Position numbers and translations under genes: made by a program. Under the pieces are notes generated by a model, which was not told the origin of the DNA, did no database searches, and saw only the letters and a list, made by a program, of their open reading frames with translations. Below, piece after piece: positions 30,017-40,126 of a stretch of 64,000 nucleotides of DNA. The stretch is from Xanthomonas vesicatoria ATCC 35937 (GTDB lineage: Bacteria > Pseudomonadota > Gammaproteobacteria > Xanthomonadales > Xanthomonadaceae), in contig NZ_CP018725.1 of the NCBI RefSeq assembly GCF_001908725.1, forward strand, positions 3,472,001-3,536,000. The letters run 5' to 3'. Position 1 is the first letter of the stretch. The number at the start of each line of letters is the position of its first letter.

Positions 30017-32275
30017 CTAGTTTTTACTCGCCGCCAGGCGCGCGGCACTCTCGGCCGGCGCATCGGTCACCGCCACTGCCGCGGCGCGCAGCCTGGGCAG
30101 CAGGCGCAAGGTAAGCGCAAGCTGGTCGCGCACCAGGCGCTGCTTGGGCGGCAGCTGCACGGCGTGCTGCTCCAGCGCATCGGCCATCGCCAACTCTTCG
30201 GTTTCGTCATGCGCCGGCAGTGGCTGGCGTTGGCTCAGTGCGGTGGCGATGTCGCCGAGCGCACGCTGCAGGTAGTCGCCGGCGCGGGCGATAGTGGGGT
30301 CGTGTTCGCCATCGAGTGCCGCGCGGTGCGCGCCCAGCGCGGACAGATACCCCAGCAAGGTATTGGACAGCGCCAGGAAGCGGAAACCCGCATCCAGATT
30401 GCGTCGGAAGCGGCCTGGCTCGCGCAGCATGTTGGACAGCGCCACCGACAGTGCCGCATCGGCGTTATGCATGTCGCGGCGCGCGATACGGTAGGGCAGG
30501 TCGTCGCGCATGCCGCTGGCGTATTGCTCCAGCACCTGGGTGAGATAGCGCGCGCAGCTGGCCAGCACGGTGGCCATGACCTGGTTGAGGCGGCGGCCCT
30601 GCCAGTCAGGCAGGATCAGGAACGAGGCGGCCGCAGCGATGGCGCAGCCGATCACGGTGTCGATCAGGCGCGGCCAGATCAGCACGAAGCCATCGCCGAG
30701 CAGGTTGAAGCAGAACAGCGCCATCACGGTGATGCCGGCGGTGGCCAGCATGTAGCGATCGGTGCGGGTGATGAAGAAGACCAGCGCGGCGACCAGGGCC
30801 AGCAGCAGTTGCACTTCGGTACCGGGAAACAGCTGCATCAGCGCCCAGGTGGCGACCAGGCCGATCAAGGTGCCGGCGATGCGCTGCACCAGCCGCAGGC
30901 GCGTCGCGCCGTAGTTGGGCCGGCACACGAAGGCAGTGGTGAGCAGGATCCAGTAGCCGTTGTCGGCATGGATGGACTGCATGATGGCGTAACCAACCAC
31001 CAGCGCGATGGCCATGCGCAGGCCGTGGCGGAACAGCACCGAGCCTGGCGTGAGTTGCTGTATCAGGCGCGCAGACATTTCGCGCAAGGTGTGTGGCGAA
31101 GAATCGCGCAGGCGGGTGTCCAGGTTGTCGCTGGTGGAATCGGATTGCGCCGCTTCCGAGAGCTTGCGTTCGATGGTCTGCAGATTGGTGACCAGCAATT
31201 CCAGCGCACCGAGCAGGCGGGCAAGCGCGGGATCGGCGCGCGCATGCAGGTAATCCAGCGATTGGCGCAGGTCTTCGGTGGCCAGGCGGCTGTTGTCGCC
31301 ATAGTCGAACGGCTGCCGTAGCCGGATTGCCTCGCCCAATGCGGCGCAGGCCTTGCCCTGCAACGCGAGCAGGCGCTGGCAGCGGTACAGCACATCGCTG
31401 TGGAAGAAAGCATCGGTCAGCGCTTCGTAGGGATAGTGCGAGGAACTGGCGCGTTCGTGGAATTCCTGCGCCATGTAATACAACCGGAAATACAGCCCCG
31501 ATTGCACGCCCGGCCGCCCCGAGCGCCCGAAGCGGCTGATGATCGCGGTCTTGGCGGCATTGAGTGCGCCGACGACCTTGGCGTTCTGTTCGGCCAGCGC
31601 CAGCCGGCGCGCATGCAGGTCGCTTTGCCGCACCGGTTCGAACAGGTCGGCCTTGAGCTTGAGATAACGGCCCAGTTCGAAGAACAACCGAGACAGCCGC
31701 TCGCGCACCGGGCGATTGGCGAACAGGATGGTCCACAGGATCGACAGCACGCCGTACCAGGTGGCGCCGACCAACAGCAACGCCGCGCCATGCCAGGCCA
31801 CCAGCGGATCGTGGCTGCCGTGCTGGTCCATGCCGATCATGGCGTAGATCGACAAGGCCACCGTGGCCTGCGCGATCGAGGCATAGCGTTCGCCCAGTGC
31901 GCCGAGCAGGGTCAGCGAAAACGTCGCAACTGCCATGCCGATGACGAACGCCAGTGGATACGGAAACAGCAGCACCACCGACGCCGCAGCGGCGGCGAAA
32001 CACAGCAGCGACAGCAGCACCGACTTGATGCGGCCCAGCCAGTTGTCGTCGGTCTCGGCGATGGCGCTGGCAATCGCGCCAAGAAACAACGCCGGTACCG
32101 CAGTGAGTTGCTGCCAGTGCCAGCACACGCCCATGGCCACCGCCAGCGCGATGAACACACGCAGGCCATAGCTGGCCTTTTCATGGGCCCATAGGCGGCT
32201 GAGGCGGGATTCGAAGGAAGTGGTGGCCACGGTCTCTGAGGGGCAAACGTGCCCGGGCATTATTGCCGCAGGCAC
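30017..32275 (-). CDS. FUSC/YccS-family inner membrane protein
   Basis: 752 residues. Two blocks of hydrophobic helices (about 35-180 and 410-545), each followed by a cytoplasmic helical region, are typical of the YccS/YhfK and aromatic-acid exporter group. The second block contains ADNGYWILLTTAFVCRPNYG, conserved in FUSC proteins. Transport is inferred from the family and no substrate is known. The exact start is uncertain: ATGs at 32275 and 32260 and a GTG at about 32227 are possible. Confidence 0.85.
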   Translation of the reverse strand: MPAAIMPGHVCPSETVATTSFESRLSRLWAHEKASYGLRVFIALAVAMGVCWHWQQLTAVPALFLGAIASAIAETDDNWLGRIKSVLLSLLCFAAAAASVVLLFPYPLAFVIGMAVATFSLTLLGALGERYASIAQATVALSIYAMIGMDQHGSHDPLVAWHGAALLLVGATWYGVLSILWTILFANRPVRERLSRLFFELGRYLKLKADLFEPVRQSDLHARRLALAEQNAKVVGALNAAKTAIISRFGRSGRPGVQSGLYFRLYYMAQEFHERASSSHYPYEALTDAFFHSDVLYRCQRLLALQGKACAALGEAIRLRQPFDYGDNSRLATEDLRQSLDYLHARADPALARLLGALELLVTNLQTIERKLSEAAQSDSTSDNLDTRLRDSSPHTLREMSARLIQQLTPGSVLFRHGLRMAIALVVGYAIMQSIHADNGYWILLTTAFVCRPNYGATRLRLVQRIAGTLIGLVATWALMQLFPGTEVQLLLALVAALVFFITRTDRYMLATAGITVMALFCFNLLGDGFVLIWPRLIDTVIGCAIAAAASFLILPDWQGRRLNQVMATVLASCARYLTQVLEQYASGMRDDLPYRIARRDMHNADAALSVALSNMLREPGRFRRNLDAGFRFLALSNTLLGYLSALGAHRAALDGEHDPTIARAGDYLQRALGDIATALSQRQPLPAHDETEELAMADALEQHAVQLPPKQRLVRDQLALTLRLLPRLRAAAVAVTDAPAESAARLAASKN

Positions 32276-32471
32276 GCGTCACCGGTGTGGAGAGTGGCTA
32301 GTTCTTTGTCAGTAGCCGGCGTTTGTGCGCAGTGGAGCCGATTGCGCGATGACGGCGCCTGCGCCGCAGCCCAGCTGAGCGTGCCGGCACGCAGCCGCTT
32401 GCACTAGCCGTCCAGACAACGGCATGAGCGGCTGCCGCGCTTGACGCCTCGCAACGTGTGGTTGCCAGTGC

Positions 32472-33767
32472 TCAGCCCTGCGCGCCGCGCTCGCGGGCGA
32501 TCGCACGCCAGCCGATATCGCTGCGCTGGAAGGCATTGGGCCAGTGGATCGGCTGCAGGCCGGCATACGCGGTGCGCTGTGCGTCCTGCACGCTGTCGCC
32601 CAGGGCGGCCACGCACAGCACGCGGCCGCCGGCGCTGACCACCTGCCCGTCGGCATTCAACGTGGTGCCGGCATGGAAGACTTTGGCGCTGGCCGGTACC
32701 TGGTCCAGGCCGGTGATGACCTCGCCGGTGACAGGGGTTTCCGGATACGGCTTGGCGGCGATGACCACGCCCAGCGACGGGCGCGGGTCCCACTGCGCCT
32801 GCGCAGTGTCGAGCGTCCCGTCGATGGCGGCGTCAAGCAGATCCACCAGGTCCGACTGCAGGCGCAGCATCACCGGCTGGGTTTCGGGGTCGCCGAAGCG
32901 CACGTTGAACTCGATCACCTTGGGCGCACCGTGCGCATCGATCATCAGCCCGGCATACAGAAACCCGGTAAACGGCACGCCGTCGGCGATCATGCCCTGC
33001 ACGGTGGGCTCGACCACCTCGCGCATGACGCGTGCGTGCACCTCGGGCGTGACCACCGGTGCCGGCGAATACGCGCCCATACCGCCGGTGTTGGGGCCGG
33101 TGTCGCCATCGCCCACGCGCTTGTGGTCCTGGCTGGTGGCCATCGGCAAGGCATGGGTGCCGTCGACCATCGAGATGAAGCTGGCTTCTTCGCCATCGAG
33201 GAATTCCTCGATGACGACGCGCGCACCGGCATCGCCAAACGCGTTGCCCGAGAGCATGTCGCGCACTGCGTCTTCGGCCTCGCCCAGCGTCATCGCCACG
33301 ATCACGCCCTTGCCGGCGGCCAGGCCGTCGGCCTTGACCACGATCGGCGCGCCTTTCTCGCGCACGTAGGCCAGTGCCGCGTCCACCTCGGTGTGCACGG
33401 CGTAATACGCAGTGGGGATGCCATGGCGGGCCAGGAAATCCTTGGCGAAGGCTTTGCTGCCCTCCAGCTGCGCGGCCTTGGCGGTGGGCCCGAAGATGCG
33501 CACGCCGGCGGCGTGGAAACGGTCGACCACGCCCAGCACCAGCGGCACTTCCGGGCCGACCACGGTGAGCGCGACGTCCTCGCGCTGCGCCAGCGCGAGC
33601 AAGCCGTCGAGGTCGTCGACCTTGATCGCCACGTTGCGGCACTTGGCCTCGGTGGCGGTGCCGGCATTGCCCGGCGCCACGAGGACCTCGCTCACGCGCG
33701 CGGACTGCGCGATCTTCCAGGCCAGGGCGTGTTCGCGGCCGCCGGAGCCGATGACAAGGATTTTCAA
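32472..33767 (-). CDS. purD: Phosphoribosylamine-glycine ligase
   Basis: 431 residues, ATP-grasp enzyme of purine synthesis step 2 (GAR synthetase). It shows MKILVIGSGGREHALAW, VVKADGLAAGKGVIVA, GPNTGGMGAYSPAP, and EFNVRFGDPETQ. It is the last gene of the purH-lipoprotein-purD cluster, 34 bp after the lipoprotein. Confidence 0.97.
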   Translation of the reverse strand: MKILVIGSGGREHALAWKIAQSARVSEVLVAPGNAGTATEAKCRNVAIKVDDLDGLLALAQREDVALTVVGPEVPLVLGVVDRFHAAGVRIFGPTAKAAQLEGSKAFAKDFLARHGIPTAYYAVHTEVDAALAYVREKGAPIVVKADGLAAGKGVIVAMTLGEAEDAVRDMLSGNAFGDAGARVVIEEFLDGEEASFISMVDGTHALPMATSQDHKRVGDGDTGPNTGGMGAYSPAPVVTPEVHARVMREVVEPTVQGMIADGVPFTGFLYAGLMIDAHGAPKVIEFNVRFGDPETQPVMLRLQSDLVDLLDAAIDGTLDTAQAQWDPRPSLGVVIAAKPYPETPVTGEVITGLDQVPASAKVFHAGTTLNADGQVVSAGGRVLCVAALGDSVQDAQRTAYAGLQPIHWPNAFQRSDIGWRAIARERGAQG

Positions 33768-33801
33768 GAGAGCTGCTCGCTAGGACGGGGGAGGGGGCGC
33801 G

Positions 33802-34650
33802 CTACTTGCAGCCTTCGCGCTGCAGAGCGTTGGGGAAGGGGTAGGTCCAGCTCTTGGGGTCGAGTGCGAACACATGCGTGGTGTCCAGCGTCTGGCCGCA
33901 GTCGCTGCCGTGCTCGTGGATGCGCAGCGGCCAGGTGCGCGCCTGTGCGTTGCTGCTATCCACGTCCAGGGTGAAGTCCACATCGAACGCTTCGGCCATG
34001 CATTGCGCCTGGGTTTGATCCGGCTCGCGTGCATCGTCGTCGCAGGCCAGCGCGCCGCTGTTGTCGATATGCGCGCGCAACGAGCCAGCGCCTACCAGCC
34101 CCTTGGGACCGGGCACCACCAGATCCTGCGATTCCAGGATCAGGCCCTGGCCCATCCAGAAGCTGTGCACGATGAAACCGTAAAAATCGCTGCCCAGGCG
34201 CAGCACGTCCACGCTGCCGGGATTGCCATCGCTGCCGAAAGTGTCGGACAGTTTTTCGGCCACCACCTTGAAGCTGTCGCCGTCGCCGCGCAGTACGAAA
34301 AAGTCGATCAGCCCCGGATTGCCGTGGCCGCCGTCGCTGAGGCTATGGCACACCGCCAGCAGCTGCTGCACCTGCTCGCCGACCACCACCGGCTGCTCGG
34401 CGCAGACCTGGCTGTCGGCCTTGAAGCCATCGGCCTCGCCGTTCCACTGCGCGGCCAGGCCGGCCTTGGCGCCATAGCGTGTGCGCAAAAAACCATCCAG
34501 GCGCTCGGTACGGCTCAACCGCGTGGTGGCGGCAGCAGGAGGGGTGGGCGCTGCGGTGGCGGCCGGTGCCGCAGGCGCGGGATCCTGCTTGCACCCGCCG
34601 AGCAGGCAGGCAGCGGCCACCAGGGTGGCGAGAGAGCGCAATTGGTACAT
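33802..34650 (-). CDS. Putative lipoprotein between purH and purD
   Basis: 282 residues. The signal sequence ends in a lipobox, LLGGC, with Cys20 as the likely acylation site. An Ala/Pro/Thr-rich linker (24-45) leads to a folded domain of unknown family containing several Cys residues. It lies 22 bp after purH and 34 bp before purD, so it is probably co-transcribed with them although an envelope lipoprotein has no evident link to purine synthesis. No motif reveals a function. Confidence 0.75.
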   Translation of the reverse strand: MYQLRSLATLVAAACLLGGCKQDPAPAAPAATAAPTPPAAATTRLSRTERLDGFLRTRYGAKAGLAAQWNGEADGFKADSQVCAEQPVVVGEQVQQLLAVCHSLSDGGHGNPGLIDFFVLRGDGDSFKVVAEKLSDTFGSDGNPGSVDVLRLGSDFYGFIVHSFWMGQGLILESQDLVVPGPKGLVGAGSLRAHIDNSGALACDDDAREPDQTQAQCMAEAFDVDFTLDVDSSNAQARTWPLRIHEHGSDCGQTLDTTHVFALDPKSWTYPFPNALQREGCK

Positions 34651-34672
34651 GGACCTGTCCTTGTCGTTCGGC

Positions 34673-36256
34673 TCAGTGGCGGAAATGCCGTACGCCGGTG
34701 AACACCATCGCAATCCCGTGTTCGTCGGCGGCGGCGATCACCTCGCCATCGCGCATCGAACCGCCCGGCTGGATCACCGCCTTGATGCCGGCAGCGGCGG
34801 CGGCGTCGATGCCATCGCGGAACGGGAAGAACGCATCCGATGCCATCACCGAGCCGGCCACTTCCAGCTTGGCTTCTTCGGCCTTGAGCGCGGCGATCTT
34901 GGCGCTGACCACGCGGCTCATCTGCCCGGCGCCCACACCGATGGTGCGGCTGTCCTTGGCATAGACGATCGCATTGGATTTGACGTACTTGGCCACGCGC
35001 CAGGCGAACAGCAGATCGCCCAGCTCCGCATCGCTGGGCGCGCGCTGGGTGACCACGCTCAATTCACCCCGCGACATGCCGCGGTTGTCGGCCGACTGCA
35101 TCAGCAGGCCAGAGCCGATCCGTTTGGTGTCGTAGTTGTTGAGGCCGGCGCCATGCGGAATCTTCAGCACGCGCACGTTGGCTTTTTTGCTGGCGTACTC
35201 GAGCGCGCCGGCCTCGTAGTCGGGGGCGATCAGCACCTCGACGAACTGGCGGTCCAGAACCGCTTTTGCCGTGGCCGCATCCAGCGCCTTGTTGAAGGCC
35301 AGGATGCCGCCGAAGGCGCTGGTGGGGTCGGTGGCATAGGCCAGCTCGTAGGCATCGCCGCAGGCCACGCCCACCGCCACGCCGCACGGGTTGGCGTGCT
35401 TGACGATCACGCAGGCGGGGGCATCGAACTGACGCACGCATTCCCACGCCGCGTCGGCGTCGGCCAGGTTGTTGTAGCTCAGCTCCTTGCCCTGCAGCTG
35501 CTGGAAGGTGGCCAAGGTGCCCGGCACCGGATACAGATCGCGGTAGAACGCGCCGGACTGATGCGGGTTCTCGCCGTAGCGCAGGTCCATGACCTTGATG
35601 AAGTTGGAATTGATCTGCGCCGGGAACGGGCTGCGCGTAGGCACGTCTTCCGCGCTGTCGGCCACGGCCGACAGATAGTTGCTGATCGCCGCGTCGTACT
35701 GCGCCACGCGGTTGAACGCGGCCACCGACAGCGCAAAGCGCTTGGCGGCCGACAGCTGGCCGTCGTTGGCGTCCAGCTCGGCGAGCAGGTCGGCGTATTG
35801 CGCCGGGTCGGTGGCCACTGCCACGCGCGCAAAGTTCTTGGCCGCGCTGCGCAGCATCGCCGGGCCGCCGATGTCGATGTTTTCCACCGCGTCGGCCAGC
35901 GTGCAATCGGCCTTGGCAGTGACCGACTCGAACGGATATAGGTTGAGCACCAGCAGATCGATCGGGGCGATGCCGTGTTCGGCCATCACCGCCTCGTCGA
36001 TGCCGGGGCGGCCGAGCAGGCCGCCGTGCACCAGCGGGTGCAGGGTCTTGACGCGGCCGTCCATCATTTCCGGGAAACCGGTCAGGTCGGCGACGTCCTT
36101 GACCGGCAGGCCGGCGTCGCGGATCGCCTTGGCAGTGCCGCCGGTGGACAGCAGCTCGACCTTGCGCGCCACCAGCGCGCGGGCCAGGTCGATCAGGCCG
36201 GTCTTGTCGGAAACGGAGAGCAGGGCCCGGCGCACGGGCAGGAAATCGGAGGCCAT
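34673..36256 (-). CDS. purH: Bifunctional AICAR transformylase / IMP cyclohydrolase
   Basis: 527 residues. An N-terminal MGS-like cyclohydrolase domain ([30 protein letters not shown]) is joined to a transformylase domain with KHANPCGVA and [12 protein letters not shown]. It catalyses the last two steps of IMP synthesis. On the minus strand it starts the purH-lipoprotein-purD cluster. TACAAT at 36290-36295 (minus strand) could be its -10, without a clear -35. Confidence 0.97.
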   Translation of the reverse strand: MASDFLPVRRALLSVSDKTGLIDLARALVARKVELLSTGGTAKAIRDAGLPVKDVADLTGFPEMMDGRVKTLHPLVHGGLLGRPGIDEAVMAEHGIAPIDLLVLNLYPFESVTAKADCTLADAVENIDIGGPAMLRSAAKNFARVAVATDPAQYADLLAELDANDGQLSAAKRFALSVAAFNRVAQYDAAISNYLSAVADSAEDVPTRSPFPAQINSNFIKVMDLRYGENPHQSGAFYRDLYPVPGTLATFQQLQGKELSYNNLADADAAWECVRQFDAPACVIVKHANPCGVAVGVACGDAYELAYATDPTSAFGGILAFNKALDAATAKAVLDRQFVEVLIAPDYEAGALEYASKKANVRVLKIPHGAGLNNYDTKRIGSGLLMQSADNRGMSRGELSVVTQRAPSDAELGDLLFAWRVAKYVKSNAIVYAKDSRTIGVGAGQMSRVVSAKIAALKAEEAKLEVAGSVMASDAFFPFRDGIDAAAAAGIKAVIQPGGSMRDGEVIAAADEHGIAMVFTGVRHFRH

Positions 36257-36331
36257 GAGTGAGGGAACAGTCGTTGCGGGGCAGCCGATATTGTAGGCTG
36301 CGCCAGCGCTCGAATGGACTCAACCACTGGT

Positions 36332-36946
36332 ATGGCCTCGATTTATGCTTTGAAAGGACGCTTCCAGGACCTGCTGCGGCCCATGGTCGGTGCGCTCTAC
36401 CGCGGCGGCATTACCGCCAACCAGGTGACGCTCATCGCCGCAGCGGTGTCGTTGATCGTGGCCGCGGTGGTCTACCGCGCCGGCGCCAGCTGGCCCCTGC
36501 TGTATCTGTTGCTGCCGGTGTGGATGCTGCTGCGCATGGCGCTCAATGCGGTGGATGGCATGTTGGCGCGCGAGTTCGGCCAGCAGTCGCGCCTGGGCGC
36601 CTACCTCAACGAGCTGTGCGATGTGGTGGCCGATGCGGCGCTGTACTTGAGCTTGCTCGGCGTGCCAGGCGTTGGCGCGCACTGGCTGTGGATCTTTGCA
36701 CTGCTGGCGGCACTGACCGAATACGCTGGCGTGCTCGGGCTGATGGTCGGCGCCAGCCGCCGCTACGACGGGCCGATGGGCAAGAGCGACCGTGCCTTCG
36801 TCATCGGCGCGCTGGGCGCGGGCCTGGCCTGCGGCTTGCTGGGTGCGCGCAGCGTTACCTGGGCCGCCATGGCCCTGAGTCTTGCCTGCAGCGCCACGGT
36901 ATGGCGGCGGGTGCGCGCCGGGCTGGCCGAGGCACCGGCGAACTGA
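36332..36946 (+). CDS. CDP-alcohol phosphatidyltransferase family protein (YnbA-like)
   Basis: 204 residues with about six transmembrane helices. The family motif is present in a variant form: Asn72-x2-Asp75-Gly-x2-Ala-Arg-x8-Gly89-x3-Asn93-x3-Asp97. The first and third of the four canonical aspartates are Asn. In classical enzymes these acids bind the metal ions and CDP-alcohol and provide the base, so the reaction here may differ. It opens the lipid locus, 85 bp before the hydrolase-methyltransferase gene. The start at 36332 gives MASIYALKGRFQDLLRP; 36314 is possible. Confidence 0.85.
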   Translation: MASIYALKGRFQDLLRPMVGALYRGGITANQVTLIAAAVSLIVAAVVYRAGASWPLLYLLLPVWMLLRMALNAVDGMLAREFGQQSRLGAYLNELCDVVADAALYLSLLGVPGVGAHWLWIFALLAALTEYAGVLGLMVGASRRYDGPMGKSDRAFVIGALGAGLACGLLGARSVTWAAMALSLACSATVWRRVRAGLAEAPAN

Positions 36947-37031
36947 TCGCTAACGCAACGCGCCATGCGCTGCCGCGTCGCATGGGCGCTGCGCTGCTCT
37001 CACTTTTTTTCACTGATTTCAGGATGATCCG

Positions 37032-38786
37032 ATGCGTGATGTCGTAGAGCGCGAGTTCGCCAGTTTCGATGGCACGCAGCTGTTTTATCGGCACTGGCCG
37101 GCGCAGCTGGCAGGGGCCGCACCCAAGGCGGTGGTGCTGCTGCACCGTGGGCATGAGCACTCCGGCCGGGTGATGCATCTGGCCGAAGAATTGCACCTGC
37201 CCGATGCGCAATTCTTTGCGTGGGACGCACGCGGCAACGGGCGCTCGCCGGGGGCGCGTGGCGATGCGCCGGGCTTTGAGGCACTGGTGCGCGATCTGGA
37301 CAGTTTCATCGCGCATATCGGCAGCACGCACGGCATCGCGGTGCAGGACATCGCGGTGATCGCACAGAGCGTGGGCGCGGTGGTCGCGGCCACCTGGGTG
37401 CACGATTACGCACCGCCGCTGCGCGCGCTGGTGTTGGCCTCGCCGGCGTTCAAGGTCAAGTTGTACGTGCCGTTCGCACGTGCCGGACTGAGGTTGATGC
37501 ATGCGCTGCGCGGCAACTTCTTCGTCAACAGCTACGTCAAGCCGCAGTGGCTCACCCACGATATGCAGCGCGTGGAGAGCTACCGCACCGATCCGCTGAT
37601 CACCCGTCCGATCTCGGTGCGCGTGCTGCTGGGCCTGTATGCGGCAGCCGACCGCGTGGTGGCCGATGCGCAGGCGATCACCGTACCGACCCAGTTGCTG
37701 GTGTCCGGGTCGGACTTCGTGGTCCACCGCGGCCCGCAGGACCGCTTCTACGAGAACCTGCGCTCGCCGATCAAACAGCGGCATTGGCTGCCCGGATTCT
37801 TCCACGACACCCTGGGCGAGCGCGATCGCGCGCTGGCCATCGCACCGATCCGCGACTTCGTCGAAGCGCGCTTCGCACAGCCGCCGGTGCGCGCGGATTT
37901 GCGCGACGCGCATCGCGCCGGTCCCAGCTTTGAAGAAGCCGAACGCCTGGCCTGGCCGCCGCAGCGCAACAGCCCGCAGGACCTGCGCTGGCGTGGCGTG
38001 CGCGCCGGTTTGCGTCTGGGTGGCAAGCTGTCCGAAGGCATTGCCTTGGGCCTGCAGACCGGCTTCGATTCCGGCAGCACGCTGGATTACATCTACCGCA
38101 ATCAGGCGCGTGGACGTGGCCCGCTGGGGCGCATGATCGACCGCAATTATCTCGATGCGATCGGCTGGCGTGGCATCCGTATCCGCGGTGCGCATCTGGG
38201 CGAGTTGCTGCGCGATGCGGCGGGCCGCTTGCGCCAGGCCGGCCAGCCGGTGCGCGTGCTCGATGTGGCCGCCGGCCACGGCCGTTATGTGCTCGAAGCA
38301 CTCGGCAGCGGTGCGCAACGCGCCGATGCCATCGTGCTGCGCGATTTCAGCCCGCTCAACGTCACCCAGGGTGGTGAGCTGATTCGCACGCTCGGCGCCG
38401 GCGATATTGCCCGCTTCGAACAAGGCGATGCGTTCGACCCGTCAGCCTTGGCCGCGGTGCAGCCGGCACCCACCCTGGCGGTGGTGTCGGGGTTGTACGA
38501 ACTGTTTGCCGACAACGACCAGGTGGCGCGCTCGCTGGCCGGCTTGGCTGCGGCGGTACAGCCGGGTGGGTATCTGCTCTACACCGGCCAGCCGTGGCAT
38601 CCGCAGCTGGAATTCATCGCGCGCGCGCTCACCAGTCACCGCGATGGCGTGGCCTGGGTGATGCGCCGGCGCAGCCAGCAGGAGATGGATGCCTTGGTGG
38701 AGGCGGCCGGCTTCCGCAAGGTGGCGCAGCGCATCGACGCGTTCGGCATCTTCACCGTGTCGATGGCGCAGCGGATCGACGCATGA
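37032..38786 (+). CDS. Alpha/beta-hydrolase fused to SAM-dependent methyltransferase (YnbC-like)
   Basis: 584 residues, close to the length of E. coli YnbC. The N-terminal half (about 1-285) is a monoacylglycerol-lipase-like alpha/beta hydrolase. The probable triad is Ser113 in the elbow AQSVGA (Gly of GxSxG replaced by Ala), Asp228 in SGSDFVVH, and His258 in PGFFHDT. The C-terminal half (about 385-580) is a class I methyltransferase with motif I VLDVAAGHGRY at 409-419. One chain could remove an acyl group and methylate the product. Its stop overlaps the next start (ATGA). Confidence 0.87.
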   Translation: MRDVVEREFASFDGTQLFYRHWPAQLAGAAPKAVVLLHRGHEHSGRVMHLAEELHLPDAQFFAWDARGNGRSPGARGDAPGFEALVRDLDSFIAHIGSTHGIAVQDIAVIAQSVGAVVAATWVHDYAPPLRALVLASPAFKVKLYVPFARAGLRLMHALRGNFFVNSYVKPQWLTHDMQRVESYRTDPLITRPISVRVLLGLYAAADRVVADAQAITVPTQLLVSGSDFVVHRGPQDRFYENLRSPIKQRHWLPGFFHDTLGERDRALAIAPIRDFVEARFAQPPVRADLRDAHRAGPSFEEAERLAWPPQRNSPQDLRWRGVRAGLRLGGKLSEGIALGLQTGFDSGSTLDYIYRNQARGRGPLGRMIDRNYLDAIGWRGIRIRGAHLGELLRDAAGRLRQAGQPVRVLDVAAGHGRYVLEALGSGAQRADAIVLRDFSPLNVTQGGELIRTLGAGDIARFEQGDAFDPSALAAVQPAPTLAVVSGLYELFADNDQVARSLAGLAAAVQPGGYLLYTGQPWHPQLEFIARALTSHRDGVAWVMRRRSQQEMDALVEAAGFRKVAQRIDAFGIFTVSMAQRIDA

Positions 38787-40126
38787 CGCACGGCGCGCGC
38801 CCCACCGGTCGTGCTGCGCTCTGGCTGGCGTTGCTGGGGCCGTTTTTCTTCCTCAGTTATGGCCTGGCCAATACGCTGGCCGGGCGCGCGGAGCAGGTGC
38901 CGTCGGTGGTGTTCGGCTGGGAACACGGCATGCCGTTCTGGCCGTGGACCATCGTGCCGTACTGGACGATCGATCTGTTTTACGCCGCCTCGTTCTTCGT
39001 CTGCCGTACCCGGCGCGAACTGGATACGCACGCGCTGCGCCTGCTCAGCGCGCAAGTGCTCTGCGTGGCCTGCTTTGTGCTGTGGCCGTTGCGCTATAGC
39101 TTCGTGCGCCCGGACACGGACGGTGTGTTCGGCTGGTTGTTTGCCGTGCTGCTGGGCTTCGACAAGCCGTTCAATCAAGCGCCGTCTCTGCACATCGTGT
39201 TGCTGGTGGTGCTATGGGTGCGCTACGCGCAGCATCTTTCCGGTGTATGGCGCTGGCTGTTGCACGGTTGGTTCGGCTTGATCGGCGTGTCGGTGCTGAC
39301 CACGTATCAGCATCATTTTCTGGATATCCCCACCGGCCTTGCCGCCGGTTGGCTGTGCGTGTGGCTCTGGCCGGAGCGGATCGCCGCACCGTTTGCGCAG
39401 GCGCAACTGGCACGCGATCCGCGACGGTGGCGATTGGCGGCGTTGTATCTGCTCGGCGCAATCGCCAGCGCGGCGGCGGCGCTATGGAGCGGCGGCGCCG
39501 GGTTATGGGCGCTGTGGGTGAGCCTGTCGCTGGGCCTGGTCGCGCTGAACTATGCAGCGCTTGGCGCGCTCGGATTCCAGAAGCGCAGCGATGGCGGGCT
39601 GAGTCTTGCCGCGCGTTGGTTGTATGCGCCGTATCTGCTGGCGGCCTGGTGCAACTCGCGGCTATGGACGCGGCACGACCCGCTGCCGCGCGCGGTCTGC
39701 GCTGGCGTGTGGCTGGGGCGTCTTCCGCTGCCTGGCCAGCGCGCGGCGTTCTCCGTCGTGGTGGACGTGAGTGCGGAGTTGTCCTTGCATGGGGCGCGCT
39801 CGCACGACCGCGTGCTGCCGATGCTGGATCTGGTGGCGCCCACGCCGACGCAACTATGCGCCGCCGCTGACGCGATCGAGGCCGCGCGCATGCACGGCCC
39901 GGTGCTGGTGTGTTGCGCACTGGGCTATTCGCGCAGCGCCGCCAGCGTTGCGACCTGGTTGGTGCGCAGTGGCCGCAGCAGCGATGTGGACGCGGCCATT
40001 GCGCAACTGCGCACCGCACGCGCGTCGATCGTGCTCGGCGCAGCACATCGCGCGGCCATCGTCGCTGCGTGCATAGGTCATCGAGACAACGACAGCCGCA
40101 GCGCGGCCGAGCGGAGCCTGCAATGA
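38783..40126 (+). CDS. PAP2-type membrane phosphatase fused to dual-specificity phosphatase (YnbD-like)
   Basis: 447 residues. The N-terminal part (1-200) has several helices and a PAP2 core: APSLHI with His137, and TTYQHHFLDIPTG carrying His177/178 and Asp181. After more helices comes a C-terminal dual-specificity phosphatase domain with the CX5R loop Cys378-ALGYS-Arg384; the usual preceding His is Cys377. Two phosphatase types are thus combined, as in YnbD. A likely job is dephosphorylation of a phosphatidyl-alcohol-phosphate intermediate such as PGP. ATGA overlaps link it to both neighbours. Confidence 0.87.
   Translation: MTHGARPTGRAALWLALLGPFFFLSYGLANTLAGRAEQVPSVVFGWEHGMPFWPWTIVPYWTIDLFYAASFFVCRTRRELDTHALRLLSAQVLCVACFVLWPLRYSFVRPDTDGVFGWLFAVLLGFDKPFNQAPSLHIVLLVVLWVRYAQHLSGVWRWLLHGWFGLIGVSVLTTYQHHFLDIPTGLAAGWLCVWLWPERIAAPFAQAQLARDPRRWRLAALYLLGAIASAAAALWSGGAGLWALWVSLSLGLVALNYAALGALGFQKRSDGGLSLAARWLYAPYLLAAWCNSRLWTRHDPLPRAVCAGVWLGRLPLPGQRAAFSVVVDVSAELSLHGARSHDRVLPMLDLVAPTPTQLCAAADAIEAARMHGPVLVCCALGYSRSAASVATWLVRSGRSSDVDAAIAQLRTARASIVLGAAHRAAIVAACIGHRDNDSRSAAERSLQ

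Noticed and set aside
34481..35941. A 486-codon plus-strand frame opposite purH
   Set aside because: An antisense shadow; purH motifs on the minus strand are unmistakable.
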